This document shows, in pieces, positions 25,716 through 35,844 of a DNA stretch of 64,000 nt. The notes under the pieces were generated by a model. The model saw nothing but the letters and a program-made list of their open reading frames with translations, did not search any database and had not been told where the DNA came from. Location of the stretch: positions 4,960,001 to 5,024,000 of the forward strand of contig CAKKNE010000001.1 of the NCBI GenBank assembly GCA_918797485.1. Reading direction: 5' to 3'. This DNA comes from Pelagomonas calceolata (taxonomy: Eukaryota > Sar > Pelagophyceae > Pelagomonadales > Pelagomonadaceae). Position numbers and translations under genes: made by a program. Within the stretch, counting starts at the first letter, position 1; each line of letters begins with the position of its first letter.

Positions 25716-27650
25716 ATGGGCACCTCCAAAAGTCCCAAGCTCAAAGCCTGGGCCAGCGTGAAGTCCGTGCGAGCCGCGACGAGGTTAAAGCGCAGCGTCT
25801 CCTCGAGCAGCGCCTCGTCGCGCGCGCTCCGCAAGACCAAAGCTAGATTGATGCGTTTGGATGCCCGCGAGCGGCCGCGCCGCGCGCGCGATAGGAGATG
25901 GCGATTAAGAGGCGAAGCGAACGGCGTCCGCGTCTTCGTCGAGGAAAGTTGTAGACGGAGCTGGAAGTTCAACGTCGTGCCCCTCGTCGTGAGTGTTTTA
26001 GCGGTTGCGCTGCACCGGTTCCAGTACATACCTTCTCCGCTGCTTGTTATGATTGCCATTCTACTCGTGACACTGACGGACGCGTCGATGGGGACATGGC
26101 GGATAACGGGCAGGGTAAGGGCCGACGTGCGCGTCGAGGCCTCGCCGGAAACGGCCTTCGCGTTCCTCGCCGCGTCCGATCCAAGCGTGAAACGCGAGTG
26201 GAGTGCCTGGTTCGAGCATCATAGGGTGCGGAGCTTCGACGCGCATACGGCGCTGGTGGACACCGTCGAGGCGGCTCCGTTATCTTGGGCGCGGGTGTTG
26301 GCCCCGATGCCGCGGATCTCGAGGACGATCCGGTTCTGGAGTCGAGAGGGTAGGACCTATACGATAATAGCGGCCGACGCCGACGGCACGGAGGAGTCGT
26401 CCCAGAATAAGTTGGAGTGGCGCGTCGGCGTGCGGACGCGAACCACCGAAGACCTGACTGTGGTAAGGCCTCGACGCACGCACGGCGCCGAGATCACCAG
26501 AGATGGCGTCATGACCGCGGCTGTGGTCACGCGAGTCCTGGACCAGGATTCGAGACTGTGGTGTTCTCGTCGGTCGTCGTTGGCGCTGGCGTGGAGCTGT
26601 CAGAAACTTGTCGATGAATTGCGAGGGTTACAGTTGGCTTGTGCTCACTTAGTGGACGACGCGTCCTTCTTAGATCAGCGGTCGCACTTCAACTACTCCC
26701 CGGCGCAACTCCAGAGAGACGCGAAGCTCTCGGGAAGGGGCCGCGCGGCGACGCACGACGACGACGACGAGTCTGAGACGAGCTCTGACGACGAGGGGAC
26801 GCGCCTGTTCCGGGCCTGCGCGGCGACGCCCGACTCGCCGTTGTCCGAGACTTTCAGTTTTGACCGAGTGCCGTCGACCCCTTCACAAAAGTACGCGTCG
26901 GCCTTCGTCCTGAAGCGCTCCACTGGAGAAGACTCGAAGTGGGGCGCCTTCGCCGAACCGGCGGCTGCCGATTTCAAAGTCAGAGGCAAGAACTATCTCC
27001 AGGATAGAAAGAAGATGCGATCTGAAAGTAGTTTATGCGAGCTCGCCGGCGTCGATGCGCTGAAGGCCACGGACGGGCCTCTCCTGAACCTCGGAAGTCG
27101 AAGTGATAGTCCCTGTAGAAGCTTAGTGAAAAATGACGGTTCCTTGGTACTGATCGTGAACTTCGTGCTACCGCTCGCAAGGCACTACGTGTCGCTCGCG
27201 GCCTACTTCATCGCTCCGCCCGAAAATCAACTGAGGGGCGACCTCCTGAAACAGCGACGAATGCTATCGAAATTCTGTTCCGAAACAGATACGGTGCGAG
27301 ACGAGACGATGAAGATTATCCCCAAGATTGTGGAAGGCCCCTGGGTCGCGAAGCACGCGCTGGGCTCGAAGCCCGCGTTGCTAGGTCGGGCCGTGACGTC
27401 CGAATACCACTCTGGCGAGGGCTGGTTCGAGATGGACATTGACGTTTCTTCGTCCTCCGCGGCGTCCGGCGTGCTGCGGATCATGAAGTCATGTAGCAAA
27501 GCCTTGGTTTGTAATTTGGCTTATGTGTTGGAGGGCAAGAGTGAGGAGGAGTTACCTGAAAGATTGTTGGGCACCATGGCCTTCGTTCATTTCGACCTGG
27601 ATCCGGACAAGTCGCCCCTCATCCGGACCGTGAGCGCGGAGGCGCCTTGA
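25716..27650 (+). CDS. EDR2-like protein: START-like region plus EDR2 C-terminal domain (DUF1336), 644 aa
   Basis: ATG at 25716 (MGTSKSPKLK). A basic Ser/Arg-rich start, then a hydrophobic pair (FNVVPLVVSVLAVAL ... LLVMIAILLVTLTD, ~85-125) that may anchor the protein. Residues ~135-315 resemble a START-type lipid-binding fold (ASPETAFAFLAASDPSVKREW). Residues ~415-640 carry the EDR2_C signature in order: FKVRGKNYLQDRKK, LCELAGVDAL, SRSDSPCRSLVK, FVLPLARHYVSL, IPKIVEGPWVAKHALG, KPALLGRAVTSEY and EGKSEEELPERLLGT. In plants EDR2 is a lipid-binding, membrane-associated regulator of defence and cell death. The role in an alga is unknown. Confidence 0.9.
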   Translation: MGTSKSPKLKAWASVKSVRAATRLKRSVSSSSASSRALRKTKARLMRLDARERPRRARDRRWRLRGEANGVRVFVEESCRRSWKFNVVPLVVSVLAVALHRFQYIPSPLLVMIAILLVTLTDASMGTWRITGRVRADVRVEASPETAFAFLAASDPSVKREWSAWFEHHRVRSFDAHTALVDTVEAAPLSWARVLAPMPRISRTIRFWSREGRTYTIIAADADGTEESSQNKLEWRVGVRTRTTEDLTVVRPRRTHGAEITRDGVMTAAVVTRVLDQDSRLWCSRRSSLALAWSCQKLVDELRGLQLACAHLVDDASFLDQRSHFNYSPAQLQRDAKLSGRGRAATHDDDDESETSSDDEGTRLFRACAATPDSPLSETFSFDRVPSTPSQKYASAFVLKRSTGEDSKWGAFAEPAAADFKVRGKNYLQDRKKMRSESSLCELAGVDALKATDGPLLNLGSRSDSPCRSLVKNDGSLVLIVNFVLPLARHYVSLAAYFIAPPENQLRGDLLKQRRMLSKFCSETDTVRDETMKIIPKIVEGPWVAKHALGSKPALLGRAVTSEYHSGEGWFEMDIDVSSSSAASGVLRIMKSCSKALVCNLAYVLEGKSEEELPERLLGTMAFVHFDLDPDKSPLIRTVSAEAP

Positions 27651-27818
27651 GTCCCTGCGGTGCTCACGCGTGCCGCGCAGCAGGCACGGCGGCGTCGGCG
27701 ATCTCGGCGACGCCTCCCAATTCACTTATTCTCTCAAGTTCGATAAAAACCCTTAAGCTCGCACTTACGCACCGCGTAGCACCGAGTAAGCACGAAGTAC
27801 CTTACGCCCCACGAAAAC

Positions 27819-30188
27819 CTAGGGGCTCCGCGCGACCATCTCCGCGACCATGGAACGCGGCATCTGCTTCTTGTGGTCGCCGATGGTCTGGCGTTGCTTC
27901 ACGACTCTATCTTTTCTCCAGGACGCGCGCACGCCCCAGTTCCGCTTTAGGCGCTTGAGGATCGGCGCGGGCACGCAGCCGTAGTCTTCTAATACGTATA
28001 AGTCCGTGGCCATCGTGCTGACGCAGCTGACGCTTTCCACGGCGCCCTTCACCAGATTCGTCGCCGACAGCAACCCGCTCTCGCCGAAGTAGTCGCCGAC
28101 CCCTAGCTCCGCGACGGCCACACCCGCGGATCGCACCACGACCCCCCCTCGCACCACTAATGTCAAACGAGGCGCCGTCTGACCTTCGCTCATGAGCAGA
28201 GTACCTCGGGAACACTTGGCCTTCTCCAACGCATAAGCCACGGTGTAGCACTGGTCTACAGGGGCATCCGCAAACAAACCGGTCTTTCTCAGTAGAGCGA
28301 ACTTCTCCTCGACGTCCGTTTCCAGCCCTTCGGCGACGTTCGCCGCGACCTCCCTATAGTCGGACGCCTCGAAGGACAGGAAGATGCATTCCGAGACCGC
28401 AACTAAATTTTGGCGGTATCGAGGCGCCCGCCCGTTCTTCAGAGCATCCAAGCTTTCCGCCCCGAAACACGACCCGGGCCCGCCGCACTCGACGAACTCA
28501 CCTAATTCCCCTTTCCAGATGGCGTCCTTCGCTGCCTCGGGGTCGACCATGTCCGCTGACGAGCGAGCCCGAGATCGTCTACGTGTCGGCTTCGGCTCCT
28601 CCTGCGTCGATTGCGCTAAGACGGCAGCAGTACCCCTAACAAGGATATAAAAGCGCACGGCCTTGCCCTTCGTGTCGAAGACCGCACTACCTTTTTTAAT
28701 TCTATCGACGCGCACGTGGTGCCCAAAATCGTTCCATGCCGACTCGGGCCACTCGTGGACGTACTGCCGACAGAAGTCCTTCGCTTGCCTGAGGACGGCG
28801 ATCACCAACGCTAGTTCCGGCATGGTCCTATCTAACGCATTCTTCTTGTTTAGGGTCTCCAGCGCTCGGAGGATCTTTTTGCCGAACTCCGGTCGCGTCG
28901 CAGACGCCATGAAGCTCTTGGCCACGTCGGCACCGTAAGATGTTGTGAGTGACGGTTGCCTCACGATCTGTTTGTACATTTGAGAGATCAACGAGTCGCT
29001 GAAGGATCGTACTAATCTCTTGAAGGCTTGACGGGCGGACTTCCGCCCTCTCATGGCTCTACTATCACCTGATCTTCTCGAAGCGCGATCTTCCGCCGTG
29101 CGCGGTCGCTGCACCTCTTCCGCTTCTAGTTCACCATCATCATCGAGTATTCTAAAGTACGCCCGCTGTCGTAAATAAGCCCTACCTTCGTCCGTCTTGA
29201 ACGCCGCCACCAGGTCACTGCGCTCGACCACGGCCAGAGTGCACTTGAAGACGGCTACCACCGTCGCCCCTCGCGTCGAGGAATCTCCCTTCACGAGGAG
29301 AGGTATCTCGCCGAAGTGGTCGCCGTCCCCCAATTCCCTTACTGGTCTTTCTCCTACCTTATGTTGGGGGTCCTCGTGCACCACCTTCACGATGCCATCG
29401 ACGATGATGTAAAATACGGAACCGGTGTGGCCCTCGTGGATGATCACTGAACCCGGGTCATGCGTTTCGACCTTCACGCGCCGGACGCACTCCCGCAATC
29501 TATCCTCGTCCAACCCCGCGAACAGGGGACAGTTCCCGATGATGCACCAGGCCTGCCTTTCTCTTGTGTTACTATTATCTTTCAGGAGATCCGGTCTACT
29601 CTCAAACAGCGCTCGGAACTTGGCACCGGATAACTTCAGGAGCTCCAACCGTTGTTGATCTTCCTTGTCCGGCTTGGCTTTCACCGAGGAATCTCTGGGA
29701 GTGGAATGCATCGCTGCTAATTCCCCAAAAAATCGACCTTCCGTCAAGCGAGCCAACGTTCGCGATTTACCGTCGGACTCGAAGATGACATGGGCCTCAC
29801 CGCTAGCAACCACGTAGAAATCATCGGTAGCGTCGCCCTGCTTGAAGACGAAGGTGCCCTCGTCGGCCTCGTCTTCCTCGAACTGCTCTGCCGCCCGTCG
29901 CAGCTCGTTGTCGCTCAAATCATTAAATAAAGACACCTTCTGCAGGATCTTAATGCGTTCTTCCACGAGTTGTTCAAAAACAACGGCGTGGCGCTCCATG
30001 GCGATCTTTTCTATCGATTTTACTCGGAGCTCCTGGCGGTCGATCACGGGCCTCTCGAGGATTCGCAACTGATCCAACAATCTATGGTGATCAATCCCAT
30101 AGTCGCCTAACGACGCCAGTTTCGGCCCGCCGCCCTGCTCGTCCAAGGCTTTCAGGACCTCGGCGCCGTCGGCGTAGATGTGGCTCAT
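27819..30188 (-). CDS. Protein with four cyclic-nucleotide-binding domains, 789 aa
   Basis: ATG at 30188. Helical N-terminus, then cNMP-binding domain 1 (~80-200, RFFGELAAM), domain 2 (~215-330, HFGEIPLL), a basic linker with Arg/Ser sites (~370-410), domain 3 (~480-610, GSCFGAESL, degenerate) and domain 4 (~640-760, YFGESGLL). The FGE phosphate-binding-cassette motif is present in 1, 2 and 4; the Arg that contacts the cyclic phosphate is not clear in any. There is no kinase or channel domain, so it is a stand-alone sensor or scaffold. Start KILQKVSLFNDLSD is typical of protein kinase A-type cNMP domains. No introns. Confidence 0.88.
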   Translation of the reverse strand: MSHIYADGAEVLKALDEQGGGPKLASLGDYGIDHHRLLDQLRILERPVIDRQELRVKSIEKIAMERHAVVFEQLVEERIKILQKVSLFNDLSDNELRRAAEQFEEDEADEGTFVFKQGDATDDFYVVASGEAHVIFESDGKSRTLARLTEGRFFGELAAMHSTPRDSSVKAKPDKEDQQRLELLKLSGAKFRALFESRPDLLKDNSNTRERQAWCIIGNCPLFAGLDEDRLRECVRRVKVETHDPGSVIIHEGHTGSVFYIIVDGIVKVVHEDPQHKVGERPVRELGDGDHFGEIPLLVKGDSSTRGATVVAVFKCTLAVVERSDLVAAFKTDEGRAYLRQRAYFRILDDDGELEAEEVQRPRTAEDRASRRSGDSRAMRGRKSARQAFKRLVRSFSDSLISQMYKQIVRQPSLTTSYGADVAKSFMASATRPEFGKKILRALETLNKKNALDRTMPELALVIAVLRQAKDFCRQYVHEWPESAWNDFGHHVRVDRIKKGSAVFDTKGKAVRFYILVRGTAAVLAQSTQEEPKPTRRRSRARSSADMVDPEAAKDAIWKGELGEFVECGGPGSCFGAESLDALKNGRAPRYRQNLVAVSECIFLSFEASDYREVAANVAEGLETDVEEKFALLRKTGLFADAPVDQCYTVAYALEKAKCSRGTLLMSEGQTAPRLTLVVRGGVVVRSAGVAVAELGVGDYFGESGLLSATNLVKGAVESVSCVSTMATDLYVLEDYGCVPAPILKRLKRNWGVRASWRKDRVVKQRQTIGDHKKQMPRSMVAEMVARSP

Positions 30189-30670
30189 TGTGGCTGGTGG
30201 GGCTGCCCTTGACCGGCGTTGCGTACGCGGTGGTGGGCAACGCGCTATGGCCCGTGCGAGCTCGTGCTTCCTCGCTCCCGCTCGCTAGGTCCACGCCGCG
30301 GCGTCGCGAGGGAGGGGCAATTGCGAGAGCCTGGCGCTGATTTTGATGGAGGCGCGCCGCTGCTCTCTGGGAGCCCCCTTTCGCGAGGCCTTGATACGTC
30401 TTGGAACGACCTCCCGGGACGGGTGATGGTTCTTCTTGCAAACCCGGAGCCCCATGCCAGAGGCAGAGCGGCAGCAGCACCTAATTTGCATCGCAATTGC
30501 CGGTCGCCGCGTAAATCGAGTGCAGAACTCGCCGCCGCAGCGCTGCGACAGCCCAACGTTTGCAACAAGCAAGCAAGAGTTCTTTGCGAGCCGCACTGCA
30601 GCAGCCAAAAACTAATTGTTGCACCAGCAACACACTTGCAGACCAACGCCGCCGCAGCGCAAAGCCAAAG
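30189..30670. promoter_or_regulatory. Divergent intergenic region, cNMP-binding protein / PI synthase
   Basis: 482 bp. Short frames on both strands lack consistent coding bias and ATG starts, so no gene is called. The last 100 bp before the PI synthase ATG are rich in GCAACA and CAGC elements. The recurrent GCTAG motif is absent. Confidence 0.4.
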
Positions 30671-31420
30671 ATGGTGCACGTCGCGCTCTTCGTCCCGAAC
30701 CTGATTGGATACATCCGCGTCATTCTATTATATGTCTGCTACGCGACGGCGATGCGCGACTGGAAGATCGCGACCAGTTGCTACATCCTGTCGTTTGCGG
30801 GCGATTTGCTCGATGGCTGGGCGGCGCGGAAGTTCGACCAAAGTAGTCAGTTCGGGTATGTATTGGACATGGTTACAGATAGATGTGCGACTACTGGCCT
30901 CATCTCCATACTCTGTGGGTTATATCCGGACTACATTCCTATATTACTATACTTCCAGATGGCCGATTTAGCCAGCCACTGGTATCATGTTTATTCTACC
31001 TCTACTGAAGGGAGCGGCCACCACAAAACTAAAGAAGCTCTGACAGAAAGGAATATCGTCCTGCGAAAGTATTATGATATCTACTGGCTCTTCGCGTATC
31101 TATGCGCGGGCGCGGAGTTCACGTGGATCGCGCTGTACGTCCTGCACTGGGCGCCGGACTTCGGCGTCGGACCGATCTCGCTCGCCTTCGTGACTAGATA
31201 CGGCTTCGCGCCGGCGTGCCTCATGAAGAACATCGTGAACCTGTGCCAGTTCGCGTCGGCGGCGCAGAACCTGGCGATCCGCGATATGCAAAAGAGGAAG
31301 AACGCGGTCGACCCCGTGCTGCGGACGGAAAGAAGGGCGCAGCCCCAGGGTTCGGCACGGCGGCAGAATCGCGGGAGGGCGGCGGCGCTCGGGGCGCGGC
31401 GCGCGGCGAAGGCGTCCTGA
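30671..31420 (+). CDS. PIS1: CDP-diacylglycerol-inositol 3-phosphatidyltransferase (PI synthase), 249 aa
   Basis: ATG at 30671 (MVHVALFVPNLIGYIR), the typical opening of eukaryotic PI synthases. The CDP-alcohol phosphotransferase motif D-G-x2-A-R-x8-G-x3-D-x3-D is complete in DGWAARKFDQSSQFGYVLDMVTDR-like order starting at residue ~47; the last Asp is the catalytic base. QMADLASHWYHVYST and HHKTKEALTERN follow, as in known enzymes. About six membrane helices; acts in the ER. The last ~40 residues are a basic extension absent from the compact family core. Symbol by family resemblance. Confidence 0.93.
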   Translation: MVHVALFVPNLIGYIRVILLYVCYATAMRDWKIATSCYILSFAGDLLDGWAARKFDQSSQFGYVLDMVTDRCATTGLISILCGLYPDYIPILLYFQMADLASHWYHVYSTSTEGSGHHKTKEALTERNIVLRKYYDIYWLFAYLCAGAEFTWIALYVLHWAPDFGVGPISLAFVTRYGFAPACLMKNIVNLCQFASAAQNLAIRDMQKRKNAVDPVLRTERRAQPQGSARRQNRGRAAALGARRAAKAS

Positions 31421-31567
31421 TCTCGTTCTTCTTTGTCGTGGCGTAAGCAAGCTACTAGTACTCTAGACTAATCGCCATCACACCGCCGCGGCGCCGCCGC
31501 GACAGAAGCAAGCGAGTACCGTCGATGGCACGCCGCCGCTGCGACGCTACTACTACTATACACACTC

Positions 31568-32761
31568 TTAGGTCCCCTCTTCCAGCGCCGTCGTGAGCTG
31601 GCCGCAGCCCGCGTCGATGTCAATCCCGCGGCGCACGCGCGGCGTCGCGCTGATCCTAAACTCGTCCTGTAATGTTCTGCAGAACGTATCGACGTTCGAC
31701 GACTTCTTGCCGGAAAAACCTTTGGTAGGATTCAGGGGTATCACGTTGACATGCGCATCTTTCACGGAATGCCGCTTCAGGAGCTTTCCTAATTTACGGG
31801 CCGCCTGCTCGTCGTCGTTCTCACCTTGAATAGCGGCCCACTCGAAGGTCACGCGCCTCTTCGTCTTCCTCTGGTAGTTGTTTATCGATGATAATAGAGT
31901 CTCGAGGTCATACCTTTTATTGACGGGCATGATTGCTGATCTACTCTCATCATCCGCTTGGTGTAACGAGACAGCTAGAGTGACGGGTAACGGATCGTCG
32001 GCCAGTTTTTCAATCCCCCGAGCTAACCCCACAGTCGAGATCGTAATATGCCTAGCACCAACCCCCAACTCGTCGTGGATCCGCCTCGCCGCCTCTATGA
32101 CGTTGTTGTAGTTGGCCAGCGGCTCGCCCATGCCCATAAATACCACGTTCGACAGCCTTTCGCCTCGTCGCCGCAATTCTCGCGAGAATCTAGAAGCCTG
32201 CTCGAAGATCTCCGCGGCCGTCAAGTGCCTTGAAAAGCCCATCTGGCCCGTCGCGCAGAACGTGCAGCCCATGCCGCAGCCCGCCTGGCTCGAGATGCAG
32301 GCCGTCCTTCTTCCATCGTTGTACGGCATGAGCACGGACTCGATGACAGAACCATCTCTCAGTTCATACGCTCGTTTAATCGTACCGTCCCTCTGAGATA
32401 TTTGTTCTGCTCTCGTACCAGCGATCGTGCCTCCTATGGTGAGTCCTCTTTCGCTCATGTCAGTTCTCCACTTCGCCGGGAGGTTCGTCATGTTCGTAAA
32501 ATCATCAATGCCCTTGTCGTAGATCCACTCCCTTAACTGTTTTGCCCTAAACTTCGGCTGCTTGAGGTCATCCACCACAAAGGTCTCTAGAGCTTGTCTG
32601 TCTAGGCTCCCCACATCAAAGACGCCGGGGGGTTGCTTCTGTCGTAGGACCTTGGGCTTGGCGGCGCTCGGCTTGGCGGCGCTCGGCTTGGCGGCGCGGC
32701 GCGCGGTTGAGGACAGGGCGCGCGCCGCCGTCGCGAGAGATAGGAGGGCCATGCGGCGCAT
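31568..32761 (-). CDS. rlmN: Radical-SAM RNA methyltransferase, RlmN/Cfr family, 397 aa, organelle-targeted
   Basis: ATG at 32761; residues 1-30 (MRRMALLSLATAARALSSTARR) look like an organelle presequence. The radical-SAM cluster motif is SQAGCGMGCTFCATGQMGF (~155-172), Cys ligands in C-x3-C-x2-C spacing. MGMGEPLANYNNV, ISTVGLARGIEKLAD and LHQADDESRSAIMPVNKRY follow in RlmN order. The C-terminal GCGQL supplies the methyl-carrying Cys. RlmN makes 2-methyladenosine in 23S rRNA and some tRNAs; here probably in plastid or mitochondrion. Low-complexity AKPSAAKPS repeats lie after the leader. Confidence 0.93.
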   Translation of the reverse strand: MRRMALLSLATAARALSSTARRAAKPSAAKPSAAKPKVLRQKQPPGVFDVGSLDRQALETFVVDDLKQPKFRAKQLREWIYDKGIDDFTNMTNLPAKWRTDMSERGLTIGGTIAGTRAEQISQRDGTIKRAYELRDGSVIESVLMPYNDGRRTACISSQAGCGMGCTFCATGQMGFSRHLTAAEIFEQASRFSRELRRRGERLSNVVFMGMGEPLANYNNVIEAARRIHDELGVGARHITISTVGLARGIEKLADDPLPVTLAVSLHQADDESRSAIMPVNKRYDLETLLSSINNYQRKTKRRVTFEWAAIQGENDDEQAARKLGKLLKRHSVKDAHVNVIPLNPTKGFSGKKSSNVDTFCRTLQDEFRISATPRVRRGIDIDAGCGQLTTALEEGT

Positions 32762-33269
32762 CTCGCGCGCGCGCTGCGGCAGAGGCTGTGACCCTGATGC
32801 AGCTGTACAGAGGCGCCTACAACAGCGAAGCTAGCGAAGCTGAATAATCGATCGGTCGGGGATCCGTTGAACGCAAGACGGGTGTCAGGGTCCGCAGCCT
32901 CAGCGCTTTACCCTGCTTGCCCTCCGGAGCGCTGGGCGAACTAATGACTAGCGCGCTGTAAGACACTAGGAAATGTGGGGAAGGTGTTCAGCTGTCGCAT
33001 CCGTGCCAGTACCACAAACCACGCGTCCTTGAAAGGCGAGAGCGCTCCTCGCCGACTTCACAAAAGGCGAAAACAACAGGCTCCTCACTCAGCAACAAAA
33101 ACGCACGCCAATTGCAACGCGCGGGCTCCACCGCACGTTTGTGAAGCCCTCCGCACTGTCGGAGACCGCAGCGATCGAAAACCGTTCGCATTGCTGCGTT
33201 ATTTGCAGTGTAATCAGCAACAGCCGCAGAAGACCTGCAATAACAGCGCGCGCAAGCCGCATTTGCACC
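32762..33269. promoter_or_regulatory. Divergent promoter region, RlmN / binding-protein-like gene 1
   Basis: 508 bp. A reverse copy of the recurrent motif is at 32948-32970 (ACTAGCGCGCTGTAAGACAC then TAGG), 187 bp from the minus ATG and 300 bp from the plus ATG. Otherwise no gene is supported. Confidence 0.5.
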
Positions 33270-34839
33270 ATGCGCACCGCCCTCCTCCTAGCCCTCATCG
33301 CCGCCAGCGCGCAAGCAATCACGGAGGAAAACTTCGTCGACGGCCAGTGCGCCACCGCCGACGGCGCCGACCACTTCCCCTATAAAAGCGAGGCGGGCGA
33401 CCAGTTCGCCGATGTCATAAGCGCCGACTACTCGCTGTTGTGGGAGGTGCAGTACGAGAACGACTACAAGATCGTCAAGAACACGAAGACGGGCGACGTC
33501 CACGTGCTGCACCAGTGCGGCCTCAATCCTCCGTCAAATGAAGACCTCCCGGCCTACGCCAAGGACGGGACGATGGTGGAAGTGCCGCTCACCAAGATCG
33601 CCACCACATCAACGACCTACCTCGCCTTCCTCGAGATGCTCGGCGAGCGCAAGGCACTCAAGTCGTACCAGTCGTCCTTCCAGTACGTGTCGTCGCCCTG
33701 TTTACGGAAGATGCACCGCGACGGCCTCATCGAGGAGAAGGACGCATTCGCGGACCCTCCCAAAATACCTGACTTGGAAGCTTTGGGCGTGCAGGCGACG
33801 TTCGCGTCGAGCTTCGGTGCGCGGTCCGCGTCGGAACCATTGCGTCGATGGCGTATGAGCTGTACACACAGGCGCCGACGAGTACAAGTTCATCCAGATG
33901 ACGGACATCGACGAGCAGCAGCCCGACGCGGTGCTCAAGGGCGCCGAGTACGTCGAGTACCTGGGGCTCTACTTCAACCGCGAGAAGGAGGCGTCGGCGG
34001 CCATCCAGCACATCGTCGACAACTACATGTGCACGCAGAAGGCCGTCGAAGGTGTTGTGAAAGAAAACGAGCCCGTGCCCGTGCTCTGGGCGCAGTACTG
34101 GTCGGGGGCGACGTGCGGCGACGGGTCGTCCGGGGGCTGGTCCGTCGCGTCGGCGAACACGTGGTACGCCGAATTGATTAGAGCGGCGGGCGGGTCCCTT
34201 ATTATTCCAGACGTCGAGGCGGCCTGCGAGTCGTGGGGCGCGCCGTATCTCTCGACGGCGCAGCTCCTCGAGGTCGGCAAGGACGCCGCGGTCATGATCT
34301 CGCCGGGCCCCTTCCCCGAGGACCAGGACGTGTCCGCCCTGAAGGCATGGAGCTGTGTGGAAATCAAGTTTCGGGCGCCCCACGCCATCGACGCTATGTG
34401 CTTTGCGTAGCTACGTCGGCTCGATGGCGTGGATAACATAGCTCACTGGTTGATTTCCACACAGGCGTGGGAGAACGGCCGCGTCTTCGACAACCAGGGC
34501 CCGAACGGCGCGAACGACTGGTTCGAGCGTAGAGTGGTCGAGCCCGACGCCATGCTCCAGGACCTCGCGCTGGCCTTCTACCCCGACGACGGGCCCACCG
34601 CCACGTTCTCGCGCAAGTGGCTCCGCGACGTCCGCGCGGGCGAGCCGATCGGCGGCGTGTCGGACGAGGATCTAGATACCGCGTGCCCCGACATCGACGC
34701 ACCCTACGAGTTCTCCTCTACAGACATGTGCGCCCAGATCTCCACGGACGACCCGGAGCAGCCTCCGGACGAGTCGGACGCCGCGGCCCGCGCGGTGCTC
34801 GCCGCGGCGGCGGCAGCGGCGGCCGTCCTCGTGCTCTAG
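33270..34839 (+). CDS. Secreted substrate-binding-protein-like gene 1, interrupted by two introners, 464 aa when spliced
   Basis: ATG at 33270; signal peptide MRTALLLALIAASAQA. Exons 33270-33816, 33872-34344 and 34465-34839 total 1395 nt. The fold and spacing resemble TroA/BtuF-type binding proteins (ISADYSLLWEVQYENDYKIV; SWGAPYLSTAQLLEVGKDA; WENGRVFDNQGP after splicing). The C-terminus ends in a hydrophobic Ala/Val run, a membrane or GPI-type anchor signal. Without splicing the frame breaks at both insertions. The intronless paralogue at 35845 gives the joins: residues at the second join read LKAW-ENGR in both. Ligand unknown. Extracellular or endomembrane location is inferred from the leader. 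Confidence 0.85.
33817..33871 (+). mobile_element. Decayed introner forming a 55-nt intron (E1)
   Basis: Intron from GTGCGCGG at 33817 to GTACACACAG at 33871. It retains GCGTCGATGGCGT from the introner core and the CACACAG acceptor, but lacks the left terminal repeat. Phase 1; removing it gives SFGADEYK in line with the paralogue at 35845. Confidence 0.75.
34353..34464 (+). mobile_element. Intact introner in binding-protein-like gene 1 (E2)
   Basis: 112 bp, left CTGTGTGGAAATCAAG, right GGTTGATTTCCACACAG. Internal inverted repeat CCACGCCATCGA (34380-34391) / TCGATGGCGTGG (34421-34432). Flanks GCATGGAG (34345-34352) and GCGTGGGA (34465-34472) are a diverged 8-bp duplication. The intron is 34345-34464 with a GC donor (GCATGG) and is phase 0. 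Confidence 0.88.
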
Positions 34840-34988
34840 GACCACTCGGGCGGCGGCCGGCGCCCGCGCGCCCCTCTCCGGGCCCGCGCGCGCACTTCCT
34901 CAACGCAGACGAAGCTGCGATCTCCCCTCCCCCAGTCTGTTTGTGTCTGCTTGTAACAGCACATTTACGTTATTAGTCTCACAGCACT

Positions 34989-35534
34989 CTACTCCACGGG
35001 CCGCGCCACGCGTATTTCGCGCCACATCAAGTAATTCCAAATATTCTCGTCAGCACTCGCGAAGCGGTCGCTCGCGGCGTCGCCGTTTGTGCCAAGACGT
35101 ACGCGAAGAGAACCCTCGTTCTCGTATGCGACGTGGAGCCGCTGGCGTGCACGCGCGTGAGCGTCGCCGCCCTCGATCGCGTCGCCGGTGCGGAGGCAGA
35201 CGCGGAAACGGTGTTGTGGACATATGAGCACGTCGTCGTCTTCCAGATCTCCCACGCCAAGGTTGCCACCCGCATGGTAGCAGATACTGTCGACGCAGGC
35301 GAGGCCGCCGCCGTTGAGACGCACGACGGAGACGTAGCGGCCGCCGCAGCTCGCGTGCAGGCGGTCGCCCGGCTTTTGCGTTGGCGCGCGGTCGAGGACG
35401 AATTCTGTCGTCGTTGATGGATCGCTGGCATCGGTTATTGCATCGATCTCATCGATGGCATCGTGCTGCTGCTCCTGCTGTGGCTGCTGCTGGCCCTCTG
35501 GCCGTCTCAGTTGCAACAAATCGATGCCTGTCAT
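34989..35534 (-). CDS. Rieske [2Fe-2S] domain protein, 181 aa
   Basis: ATG at 35534. Residues 1-50 are Gln/Asp-rich and disordered. From ~60 a Rieske fold follows: VSVVRLNGGGLACVDSICYHAGGNL holds C-x-H (CYH), and VLICPQHRFRVCLRTGD holds C-x2-H (CPQH), the four cluster ligands. The C-terminal part has NIWNYLMWREIRVARPV. No membrane helix or oxygenase partner domain, so it resembles small soluble Rieske ferredoxin-like electron carriers. It lies between the two paralogous binding-protein-like genes, divergent from the second, with a GCTAG motif copy between. Confidence 0.85.
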   Translation of the reverse strand: MTGIDLLQLRRPEGQQQPQQEQQHDAIDEIDAITDASDPSTTTEFVLDRAPTQKPGDRLHASCGGRYVSVVRLNGGGLACVDSICYHAGGNLGVGDLEDDDVLICPQHRFRVCLRTGDAIEGGDAHARARQRLHVAYENEGSLRVRLGTNGDAASDRFASADENIWNYLMWREIRVARPVE

Positions 35535-35844
35535 TTATTTATTCATGGTTTGATCACTTTTGTACGGTGCACGTATAACATGCAATCATTAGCGGCAATG
35601 GGCCACGCATACGACTGCCCCCTGGCTCGGCTTGCTAGTGTCTTACCGCTAGCCCGAAATTCCGAACGGGTCGCTCGTACCGTTGAAGGATCAAATTCCG
35701 CGCGACAAGAGTCCTTCAAGCCACACCCGCACCTCGCCTCAGCTCTCGCAGCGAGCGCTGAATACAGAACTTCAGCGCTTATTGAGACGACGCGAGGGCC
35801 ATTGTGTGCAGCAACAGCTGCCCTTCCACGCGGCAACATCAACG
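35535..35844. promoter_or_regulatory. Divergent promoter region with recurrent motif (copy e)
   Basis: 310 bp. GCTAGTGTCTTACCGCTAGC at 35634-35653 is the shortest copy (20 bp, only two bases between the TTAC core and GCTAGC). Distances: 100 bp to the Rieske ATG, 192 bp to the binding-protein-like ATG. Confidence 0.55.

Noticed and set aside
30189-30670. Several short frames between the cNMP-binding and PI synthase genes
   Set aside because: Low complexity, no ATG with coding bias, on both strands at once; treated as promoter region.
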